From: Actinomycetes bacterium
GTDB lineage: Bacteria > Actinomycetota > Actinomycetes > Mycobacteriales > Mycobacteriaceae
Direction: 5' to 3'
Length of the DNA stretch: 9,929 nucleotides
Assembly (NCBI GenBank): GCA_023415515.1
Contig: JAEZKH010000106.1
Span: 1-9,929 of the forward strand
Made by a program: the position numbers and the translations under genes
Shown here: positions 1 to 5,693 of the stretch, piece by piece
Position numbering within the stretch: position 1 is the stretch's first letter
Layout: the number at the start of each line of letters is the position of its first letter
Notes under the pieces: model-generated
Database searches by the model: none
What the model was told of the DNA's origin: nothing
What the model saw: the letters and a program-made list of their open reading frames with translations, nothing else

Positions 1-367
1 CCTCGGCGCGCTGCCGCTCGGCTCCGGCGTCGATACCGTCGAGCGCCTCGGCGATCACGTCGTCGTCGACACCCTTGGTCCGCAGTTCAGCGGCCAACGC
101 GCGCTTGCCTTTTCCGGCCCGCGCCCGTCGCGAGCGCACCCACTGCTCGGCGAAGTCGGCGTCGTCGATCAACCCGACGTCGGCCAGTCGGTCGAGCACT
201 CGGGTGCTGACGTCGTCGGGGTAGCCGCGCTTGGCCAGCTGGGTCTCCAGTTCGGCGCGGGTACGTGCCCTCGCGGTGAGCAGGCGCAGGCAGAGCGCCC
301 GCGCCTGCTCTTCGCGAGAGGCTTTGGTCGACTCAGAAGTCGACGGGGGCGGGCAGGACTTCGTCAT
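1..367 (-). CDS. recX: Regulatory protein RecX (3' end outside window)
   Basis: RecX binds the RecA filament and inhibits its recombinase and ATPase activity, so it is co-expressed with RecA to restrain it. The visible 122 residues begin MTKSCPPPSTSES and continue with the helical tandem-repeat fold of the family, for example LCLRLLTARARTRAELE, then a RGYPDD segment, LADVGLIDDADFAEQW, and GKGKRALAAELRTKGV. Mycobacterial RecX is about 170 residues, so roughly the last third lies beyond position 1. The ATG at 367-365 lies inside the recA 3' end and gives a 35-bp overlap with recA in another frame. That arrangement is known in mycobacteria and implies translational coupling on one transcript driven by the recA promoters. 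The reading was made by hand from the reverse complement, because the frame runs off the window edge. I see no frameshift. Confidence 0.93.
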   Translation of the reverse strand, partial: MTKSCPPPSTSESTKASREEQARALCLRLLTARARTRAELETQLAKRGYPDDVSTRVLDRLADVGLIDDADFAEQWVRSRRARAGKGKRALAAELRTKGVDDDVIAEALDGIDAGAERQRAE

Positions 368-1373
368 CAGTGATCACCGCGCCGATGCCGAGCTTTTCCT
401 TGATCTTCTTCTCGATCTCGTTGGCCACATCGACGTTCTCGAGCAGGAAGTTGCGGGCGTTCTCCTTACCCTGGCCCAGTTGCTCACCCTCGTAGGTGAA
501 CCATGAACCGGACTTGCGCACGAAGCCGTGCTCGACACCCATGTCGATGAGCGAGCCTTCCCTGCTGATGCCCTTGCCGTAGAGGATGTCGAACTCGGCC
601 TGCTTGAACGGCGGCGACACCTTGTTCTTGACCACCTTGACGCGGGTGCGGTTGCCGACCGCATCGGTGCCGTCCTTCAGTGTCTCGATCCGCCTGACAT
701 CCATGCGGACAGAGGCATAGAACTTCAAAGCCTTTCCGCCCGTTGTCGTTTCGGGCGAGCCGAACATCACTCCGATTTTTTCGCGCAGCTGGTTGATGAA
801 GATCGCGGTGGTGCCTGAGTTGTTCAGTGCGCCGGTCATCTTGCGTAGCGCCTGGCTCATCAGCCGGGCCTGCAGGCCGACGTGGCTGTCCCCCATCTCG
901 CCCTCGATCTCGGCGCGGGGCACCAGTGCGGCCACCGAGTCGATGACCAGGATGTCCAGCGCGCCGGACCGGATCAGCATGTCGGCGATCTCCAGCGCCT
1001 GCTCCCCGGTGTCGGGCTGGGACACCAGCAGCGAGTCGGTGTCGACGCCGAGCTTCTTGGCGTACTCCGGGTCGAGCGCGTGCTCGGCGTCGATGAACGC
1101 CGCGATTCCGCCCGCCGCCTGGGCGTTGGCCACCGCGTGCAGCGCGACGGTGGTCTTACCCGAGGACTCCGGGCCGTAGATCTCGACGACGCGGCCGCGC
1201 GGCAGGCCGCCGATGCCCAGTGCCACGTCCAGGGCGATCGAGCCGGTCGGGATCACAGAGATCGGCTGACGCACTTCTTCGCCGAGCCGCATCACCGAGC
1301 CCTTGCCGAAATTCTTGTCGATCTGCGCGAGCGCCAGCTCGAGGGCTTTCTCGCGATCGGGTGCCTGCGCCAT
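333..1373 (-). CDS. recA: Recombinase RecA
   Basis: RecA forms ATP-dependent filaments on single-stranded DNA, catalyses strand exchange in recombinational repair, and stimulates LexA self-cleavage in the SOS response. The protein is 346 residues, the usual mycobacterial length without an intein. It starts MAQAPDREKALELALAQI. It contains the Walker A motif GPESSGKTT, the Walker B strand LDILVIDSVAAL, the DNA-binding loop region around EGEMGDSHVGLQARLMSQ, the FINQLREKIGVMFG segment and the KVSPPFKQAEFDILYG segment, and it ends in an acidic tail with VLPAPVDF. The frame is open upstream to 1916, but family alignment and a GGAG Shine-Dalgarno sequence at 1385-1382 (8 nt spacing) fix the start at 1373. 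Both insertion points used by inteins in M. tuberculosis and M. leprae are uninterrupted. The gene is preceded by two recognisable promoters and a LexA box, and it overlaps recX. Confidence 0.98.
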   Translation of the reverse strand: MAQAPDREKALELALAQIDKNFGKGSVMRLGEEVRQPISVIPTGSIALDVALGIGGLPRGRVVEIYGPESSGKTTVALHAVANAQAAGGIAAFIDAEHALDPEYAKKLGVDTDSLLVSQPDTGEQALEIADMLIRSGALDILVIDSVAALVPRAEIEGEMGDSHVGLQARLMSQALRKMTGALNNSGTTAIFINQLREKIGVMFGSPETTTGGKALKFYASVRMDVRRIETLKDGTDAVGNRTRVKVVKNKVSPPFKQAEFDILYGKGISREGSLIDMGVEHGFVRKSGSWFTYEGEQLGQGKENARNFLLENVDVANEIEKKIKEKLGIGAVITDDEVLPAPVDF

Positions 1374-1396
1374 GGGATGGTCTCCGTCCTTGTGGT

Positions 1397-1415
1397 GATC
1401 GGTTTTCGATCGGTT
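1397..1415. repeat. 8-bp direct repeat in the recA leader
   Basis: On the plus strand GATCGGTT occurs at 1397-1404 and again at 1408-1415, start-to-start 11 bp, about one helical turn. It falls just downstream of the recA P1 -10 element, in the recA 5' untranslated region. It could be a protein-binding repeat on one DNA face or chance. Nothing else in the sequence decides between these. Confidence 0.4.
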
Positions 1416-1422
1416 GGCCGTG

Positions 1423-1445
1423 ACGTTAGAGATGGGTACCGACAA
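1423..1445 (-). promoter_or_regulatory. recA P1 promoter, RecA-NDp / ClpR-dependent type (LexA-independent)
   Basis: Read on the minus strand, TTGTCGGTA (1445-1437), eight bases, then TAACGT (1428-1423) match the mycobacterial RecA-NDp consensus tTGTCRGTG-N8-TAnnnT at every fixed position except the last G, which is A. The bases just downstream, GTCACGGCC, also agree with what I recall of the M. tuberculosis recA P1. In mycobacteria this class drives most DNA-damage genes independently of RecA and LexA through ClpR (RamB-like/PafBC-associated) control. The expected transcript start is near 1416, leaving a leader of about 43 nt. The function is known from relatives and the match is seen here. 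Confidence 0.85.
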
Positions 1446-1465
1446 GCCGTGGTCTGCTGATGCCC

Positions 1466-1493
1466 ACAGTAGACGAACACCTGTTCGATTCAA
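1466..1493 (-). promoter_or_regulatory. recA P2 promoter overlapping the LexA operator
   Basis: On the minus strand, TTGAAT (1493-1488) and TACTGT (1471-1466) are separated by 16 bp, and the LexA box fills the spacer. This is the geometry of the SOS-regulated recA P2 of mycobacteria, where bound LexA occludes RNA polymerase. The expected transcription start is near 1459, upstream of P1. Confidence 0.75.
1473..1488. promoter_or_regulatory. LexA operator (mycobacterial SOS box)
   Basis: The minus-strand sequence TCGAACAGGTGTTCGT matches the mycobacterial SOS consensus TCGAAC-N4-GTTCGA at 11 of the 12 fixed positions, with only the final A replaced by T. It lies inside the spacer of the recA P2 promoter, 100 bp upstream of the recA ATG and 84 bp upstream of the divergent hypA ATG. 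LexA should repress P2 until DNA damage. Confidence 0.92.
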
Positions 1494-1501
1494 GCCTGAC
1501 A

Positions 1502-1541
1502 CGCCGATCGGCGGCGGGTCGACGGAGTATCGGCCTATCGT
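1502..1541 (+). promoter_or_regulatory. 12-bp palindrome and possible -10 element upstream of hypA
   Basis: CGCCGATCGGCG at 1502-1513 is a perfect 12-bp palindrome. TATCGT at 1536-1541 fits the mycobacterial sigma-A TAnnnT -10 pattern and would start a transcript about 25 bp upstream of the hypA ATG. I see no matching -35 hexamer at the usual distance, so the promoter call is weak. The palindrome's position just upstream would suit an activator or repressor site for the hydrogenase cluster, but in GC-rich DNA it may be chance. Confidence 0.3.
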
Positions 1542-1572
1542 GGGTTCACCGGCTCGGCAGAGCGGACTCCTG

Positions 1573-1901
1573 ATGCACGAAATGGCGATCACGCAGAGTG
1601 TTGTCGACGCGGTGTGTGAGCATGCCGCGGGTCGCCGCGTGCACAGCGTCAAGCTGGAGATCGGCGAGCTGTGTGCGGTGGTTCCCGACGCCATGCAGTT
1701 CTGCTTCGAGCAGCCACCCAGGGCACAGTGGCCGACGGCGCCCATCTCGAGCTCGATCTGCGGCCAGGTGCGGCCCGCTGCCGCACCTGTGGCCGCGAGT
1801 TCGAACTGCCCGACCTGATCCTGCTGTGCCCGTGCGGAAGTGCCGATGTCGACGTGCTGTCCGGCCGCGACCTGCGAATCCTCTCGATGGAAGTGAGCTG
1901 A
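1573..1901 (+). pseudogene. hypA: HypA nickel metallochaperone, interrupted by a one-base deletion
   Basis: HypA carries nickel with HypB to the apo large subunit of [NiFe] hydrogenases. The N-terminal part begins with MHEMAITQSVV, holding the MHE nickel-binding start, and runs to FCFEQ near 1713. The rest of the family sequence (TQGTVADGAHLELDL, then CRTC and LLCPCGS of the zinc site, then VLSGRDLRILSMEVS) is in the -1 frame and ends at TGA 1899-1901. Restoring one G near 1713 (CAGCC to CAGGCC) gives a continuous 109-residue HypA of normal length. As written, the first frame reads on into unrelated sequence and stops at 1816-1818, losing the zinc domain. The Shine-Dalgarno is weak. hypB starts 2 bp after the second-frame stop, as in an intact operon. 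It may be a true pseudogene, a sequencing error or, less likely, a recoding site. The family call is firm and the intactness is unresolved. Confidence 0.88.
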
Positions 1902-1903
1902 CC

Positions 1904-2671
1904 ATGTGCGCGACATGCGGCTGCGGCGACGACGGCGCCGTCATCACCGTTGCGGGTCAACCGAACGGCCACCCCCACACCGAGACCGTCACGCTCGAAC
2001 AGAAGGTGCTGCAGAAGAACGACGAACGAGCCGCACACAACCGGGAGTCGCTGCGCGCGCGGGGGGTGCTCGCGCTCAACGTCACCAGTTCGCCGGGCGC
2101 GGGCAAGACGACGCTTCTCGAACGCACCATTCGCGAGTTGCGGGGCGAGCGTCCGGTCGCCGTCATCGAAGGGGATCAGGAGACACTTATCGACGCCGAG
2201 CGAATCCGCACCGCGGGGGCGCGGGCGGTTCAGATCAATACCGGGGCAGGCTGCCACCTCGACGCCGACATGGTCCATCGCGCACTGCACGCTCTGGAAC
2301 CTGAACCAGGATCGCTGTTGTTCATCGAAAACGTCGGCAATCTCGTCTGCCCTGCCCTGTTCGACCTCGGGGAGCACAGCAAAGTGGTCGTCATCTCAGT
2401 CACCGAGGGTCACGACAAGCCGCTGAAGTATCCGCACATGTTCGCCGCGGCCGGACTGGTCATCGTCAACAAGGTCGATCTGCTGCCTTATGTGGACTTC
2501 GATCTTGAAGAGTGCGCCGGTTATGCGAGGGCTGTGAACCCCGGCGTCATCGTCTTGCCGGTCTCCGCCACGACCGGCGACGGCGTCGAGGCATGGTACG
2601 ACTGGATCGCCTCACAAGCGGACGCTTCGGCAAACGTAGGGATGTCATCAGATTCCGTTGACAAGACATAG
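1904..2671 (+). CDS. hypB: Hydrogenase nickel-incorporation GTPase HypB
   Basis: HypB is the SIMIBI-class GTPase that, with HypA, inserts nickel into the hydrogenase large subunit after the iron unit is in place. The 255-residue protein starts MCATCGCG, the N-terminal CxxCxC high-affinity metal motif. It has only a short GHPHTE stretch instead of the long His-rich storage segment of many HypBs. The P-loop SSPGAGKT covers residues 62-69. VIEGDQET, the GAGCHLDADM metal-site segment, FIENVGNLVCP and the base-recognition motif NKVDLLPY follow in family order. The ATG lies 2 bp after the hypA stop, so translation is probably coupled to the 3' half of hypA. The last 15 or so residues are polar and poorly conserved, and they contain a possible promoter for hhyS. 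Confidence 0.97.
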   Translation: MCATCGCGDDGAVITVAGQPNGHPHTETVTLEQKVLQKNDERAAHNRESLRARGVLALNVTSSPGAGKTTLLERTIRELRGERPVAVIEGDQETLIDAERIRTAGARAVQINTGAGCHLDADMVHRALHALEPEPGSLLFIENVGNLVCPALFDLGEHSKVVVISVTEGHDKPLKYPHMFAAAGLVIVNKVDLLPYVDFDLEECAGYARAVNPGVIVLPVSATTGDGVEAWYDWIASQADASANVGMSSDSVDKT

Positions 2672-2686
2672 TCGCCGGAGTAGACC
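2658..2686 (+). promoter_or_regulatory. Possible sigma-A-like promoter for hhySL
   Basis: A perfect TTGACA at 2658-2663 is followed after 17 bp by TAGACC at 2681-2686. The -35 is ideal and the spacing good, but the -10 lacks the final T preferred in mycobacteria. It sits at the very end of hypB and would give a hhyS leader of about 75 nt. The structural genes could thus be expressed separately from hypAB, or this may be coincidence. Confidence 0.35.
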
Positions 2687-2698
2687 GAGGAATTAGCG

Positions 2699-2768
2699 CC
2701 CGGAGTGTCGAGCGCGTCCGTAGTGACTATTGGGGCTCCCAGCCCGGGCTCCGGGGAAGCTGTGACAT
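2699..2768 (+). promoter_or_regulatory. hhyS leader with inverted repeats touching the ribosome-binding site
   Basis: The 97-bp gap between hypB and hhyS carries no gene. CCCGGAG at 2699-2705 is complementary to CTCCGGG at 2749-2755, which overlaps the likely Shine-Dalgarno GGGGAAG at 2753-2759. Between them GGGCT (2733-2737) can pair with AGCCC (2741-2745), and AGCCCGGGCT (2741-2750) is itself a palindrome. GGGCTCC is repeated directly at 2733-2739 and 2746-2752. The leader could therefore fold in alternative ways that hide or free the ribosome site. No U-tract follows, so it is not a classical terminator. Confidence 0.35.
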
Positions 2769-3824
2769 ATGCCAATTGAGGCAGCAGTCAAAGCGGAAGA
2801 GGCGTTGATCCACGTTCTCTGGATCAACGCGGGGTTGAGTTGTGACGGGGATTCTGTGGCGCTGACTGCCGCCACCCAACCCAGTGTCGAGGAGATCGCG
2901 CTTGGCGCGCTCCCCGGCCTGCCGAAGATCGCCGTGCACTGGCCCCTCATCGATTTCGAATGCGGACCGAACGGGGGCGCCGACGACTTCCTCGCGTGGT
3001 TCTTCAAGGCCGAACGGGGCGAAATCGACCCGTTCGTGCTTGTGGTCGAGGGGTCCATCCCCAACGAACGACTCCACGACGACGGTTACTGGTGCGGCTT
3101 CGGCAACAACCCCGCGACCGGGCAGCCGATGACCACGAGTGAATGGCTGGACCGGTTGGCGCCCAAGGCAACTGCGATCGTCGCGGTGGGAACCTGCGCC
3201 ACCTACGGCGGCATCCACGCGATGGCGGGCAACCCCACGGGCGCGATGGGCGTGCCCGACTACCTCGGCTGGAACTGGAAGTCCAAGGCCGGAGTGCCGA
3301 TCGTGTGCGTGCCGGGCTGTCCGATCCAGCCGGACAACCTGTCGGAGACGCTGACCTACCTGCTCTACATGGCCACCGACCAGGCGCCGATGATCCCGCT
3401 CGACGACGCGTTGCGGCCCACGTGGCTGTTCGGTGCGACGGTCCACGAAGGCTGCGACCGGGGCGGCTACTACGAGCAGGGCGACTTCGCCACCGAGTAC
3501 GGGTCGCCGAAATGCATTGTCAAGCTTGGCTGCTGGGGACCGGTTGTGAAGTGCAACGTGCCCAAGCGCGGCTGGATCAACGGCGTCGGCGGGTGTCCGA
3601 ACGTCGGCGGCATCTGCATCGGCTGCACGATGCCCGGCTTCCCGGACAAGTTCATGCCGTTCATGGACGAGCCGCCCGGCGGCAAACTGTCCTCCACGGG
3701 CTCCGAGCTCTACGGCTCGGTGATCCGCACCCTGCGCCACATCACCGGCCGCACGCTCGACAAGGAGCCCCACTGGCGACGCCGGGGCACCGAGCTGGCC
3801 ACCGGAGCAACCCGCACCTGGTGA
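2769..3824 (+). CDS. hhyS: Group 1h [NiFe]-hydrogenase small subunit HhyS
   Basis: HhyS is the electron-transfer subunit that passes electrons from the NiFe centre through three iron-sulfur clusters. It has 351 residues. Proximal-cluster ligands are C25 and D28 in GLSCDGDSV, C143 in GTCATYGG and C184 in VPGCPIQPDN, with Asp where most hydrogenases have Cys. Distal-cluster ligands are H226, C229, C249 and C255. Medial-cluster ligands are C262, C283 and C286, plus C276 in place of the proline that gives standard enzymes a [3Fe-4S] cluster. These changes fit group 1h, whose Ralstonia member has a 3Cys/1Asp proximal cluster. No Tat signal or C-terminal membrane helix is present, so the protein should stay in the cytoplasm. 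The ATG at 2769 follows GGGGAAG by 9 nt. hhyL follows after 69 bp that I see holding only its ribosome-binding site. Confidence 0.97.
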   Translation: MPIEAAVKAEEALIHVLWINAGLSCDGDSVALTAATQPSVEEIALGALPGLPKIAVHWPLIDFECGPNGGADDFLAWFFKAERGEIDPFVLVVEGSIPNERLHDDGYWCGFGNNPATGQPMTTSEWLDRLAPKATAIVAVGTCATYGGIHAMAGNPTGAMGVPDYLGWNWKSKAGVPIVCVPGCPIQPDNLSETLTYLLYMATDQAPMIPLDDALRPTWLFGATVHEGCDRGGYYEQGDFATEYGSPKCIVKLGCWGPVVKCNVPKRGWINGVGGCPNVGGICIGCTMPGFPDKFMPFMDEPPGGKLSSTGSELYGSVIRTLRHITGRTLDKEPHWRRRGTELATGATRTW

Positions 3825-3893
3825 ACGCGGCGGCCTCGCGCGTCGCCACAGGTGTTGCACCGCTGAGCACCACACATGAGAGAGAGAAGGCCG

Positions 3894-5690
3894 ATGACCA
3901 CGACCACGCCCAAACCGGCCCATGCGGGGCGCGAACCCGGCCAGCTCGTGGAGATGGCGTGGGATCCGATCACCCGCATCGTCGGCAGTCTCGGCATCTA
4001 CACCAAGATCGACTTCGAGAACCGGGAAGTGGTGGAGTGCCACAGCACGTCGTCGATCTTCCGCGGGTACTCGATCTTCATGAAGGGCAAGGACCCTCGC
4101 GACGCACACTTCATCACCAGCCGCATCTGCGGCATCTGCGGGGACAACCACGCGACGTGCTCGTGTTACGCGCAGAACATGGCCTACGGCGTGCGGCCGC
4201 CGCACCTGGGCGAATGGTTGATCAATCTGGGTGAAGCCGCGGAATACATGTTCGACCACAACATCTTCCAGGAGAACCTCGTCGCCGTCGACTACTGCGA
4301 GAAGATGGTCGCCGAGACCAATCCCGGCGTGCTGGCCAAAGCCGAGAACACCGCCGCGCCGCACGCCGACATGCACGGCCACCGCACGGTCGCCGACATC
4401 ATGCGGGCGCTCAATCCGTTCACCGGGGAGTTCTACCGGGAGGCCCTGCAGATCAGCAGGATGACCCGGGAGATGTTCTGCCTCATGGAAGGTCGCCACG
4501 TCCACCCGTCGACCCTGTACCCCGGCGGTGTCGGCACGGTGGCGACGGTCCAGTTGATGACCGACTACATGACGCGACTGATGCGCTACGTCGAGTTCAT
4601 GAAGAAGGTCGTGCCCATGCACGACGACCTGTTCGACTTCTTCTACGAAGCGCTGCCCGGATACGAAAAGGTCGGTCTGCGCCGCACCCTGCTGGGCTGC
4701 TGGGGATCGTTCCAGGATCCGGAGGTGTGCAACTTCGCCTACAAGGACATGGAGGCGTGGGGCAACGCCATGTTCGTCACACCCGGGGTGGTGATCGACG
4801 GCAAGTTGCACACCCACTCCCTGGTTGACATCAACCTCGGCATCCGAATCCTGCTGGGCCACAGCTATTACGACGACTGGACCGACCAGGAGATGTTCGT
4901 CAAGACCGATCCCCTGGGCAACCCGGTGGACCGGCGCCACCCGTGGAACCAACACACCAACCCCAAACCCCAGAAGCGGGACTTCGACGACGGCTACAGC
5001 TGGGTGATGTCGCCCCGGTGGTTCGACGGCAAGGAGAACCTGGCGTTGGACACCGGTGGCGGCGCTCTGGCCCGGATGTGGTCGACCGCGCTGGCCGGGC
5101 TCGTCGACATCGGTTACGTGAAATCGACCGGCCGCAGCGTCCAGATCAACCTGCCCAAGACCGCGCTGAAGGGGCCGGTGGAATTCGAGTGGACCATCCC
5201 GGTCCACGGCAGCAACACCCTGGAACGCAACCGGGCCCGCACCTACTTCCAGGCCTACGCTGCCGCGTGCGCCCTGCACTTCGCGGAGAAGGCACTCGTC
5301 GAGATCCGGGCCGGGCGAACCAAGACGTGGGAGAGGTTCGACGTGCCCGATGAGGGCATCGGCTGCGGCTTCACCGAGGCGGTGCGGGGAGTGCTGTCGC
5401 ACCACATGGTGATCCGCGACGGCAAGATCGCCAACTACCACCCGTATCCGCCCACGCCGTGGAACGCCAGCCCGCGTGACAGCTATGGCACACCAGGCCC
5501 GTACGAGGACGCGGTGCAGGGCCTGCCGATCTTCGAGGAGAACGACCGGGAGCACTTCAAAGGCATCGACGTCATGCGCACGGTGCGCAGCTTTGATCCG
5601 TGTCTGCCCTGCGGTGTGCACATGTACCTGGGCAAGGGCAAGACGCTGGAGAGGTTGCACTCCCCCACCCAATCGGTCACCGGGGAGTGA
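3894..5690 (+). CDS. hhyL: Group 1h [NiFe]-hydrogenase large subunit HhyL (catalytic)
   Basis: HhyL holds the NiFe(CN)2CO centre that splits H2. The preprotein is 598 residues. The N-terminal L1 motif SRICGICGDNHATC supplies C79 and C82. The C-terminal L2 motif FDPCLPCGVH supplies C570 and C573. Maturation should cut after H576 and remove the last 22 residues (MYLGKGKTLERLHSPTQSVT and two more). Flanking sequences such as WDPITRIVGSLGIYTKID and GEAAEYMFDHNIFQENL are of the actinobacterial group 1h type linked to atmospheric H2 oxidation. The start at 3894 is chosen because GAGAGAGAAGG lies directly upstream. An in-frame ATG at 3876 would add MRERRP but has no ribosome site. The stop is 3 bp from the next gene. 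The frame is intact throughout. Confidence 0.97.
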   Translation: MTTTTPKPAHAGREPGQLVEMAWDPITRIVGSLGIYTKIDFENREVVECHSTSSIFRGYSIFMKGKDPRDAHFITSRICGICGDNHATCSCYAQNMAYGVRPPHLGEWLINLGEAAEYMFDHNIFQENLVAVDYCEKMVAETNPGVLAKAENTAAPHADMHGHRTVADIMRALNPFTGEFYREALQISRMTREMFCLMEGRHVHPSTLYPGGVGTVATVQLMTDYMTRLMRYVEFMKKVVPMHDDLFDFFYEALPGYEKVGLRRTLLGCWGSFQDPEVCNFAYKDMEAWGNAMFVTPGVVIDGKLHTHSLVDINLGIRILLGHSYYDDWTDQEMFVKTDPLGNPVDRRHPWNQHTNPKPQKRDFDDGYSWVMSPRWFDGKENLALDTGGGALARMWSTALAGLVDIGYVKSTGRSVQINLPKTALKGPVEFEWTIPVHGSNTLERNRARTYFQAYAAACALHFAEKALVEIRAGRTKTWERFDVPDEGIGCGFTEAVRGVLSHHMVIRDGKIANYHPYPPTPWNASPRDSYGTPGPYEDAVQGLPIFEENDREHFKGIDVMRTVRSFDPCLPCGVHMYLGKGKTLERLHSPTQSVTGE

Positions 5691-5693
5691 CAT

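Noticed and set aside
333..1373. Intein in recA, as in M. tuberculosis and M. leprae
   Set aside because: The protein is 346 residues and continuous through both known insertion sites.
1671..1818. Programmed -1 frameshift in hypA
   Set aside because: The two frames overlap here, but I see no X-XXY-YYZ slippery heptamer or stimulatory hairpin. A one-base deletion or sequencing error is simpler.
1374..1916. 181-codon N-terminal extension of recA
   Set aside because: The frame is simply open across the promoter region and antisense to hypA. RecA family proteins begin at MAQAPDREK, the Shine-Dalgarno is at 1382-1385, and the promoters lie inside the extension.
3876..3893. Upstream ATG of hhyL adding MRERRP
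   Set aside because: These codons are the purine-rich ribosome-binding site itself, and there is no Shine-Dalgarno before 3876.
3143..4234. 363-codon plus-strand frame across the hhyS-hhyL junction
   Set aside because: It is a shadow frame of the two hydrogenase genes with Arg/Ala/His-rich low-complexity translation and no family signature.
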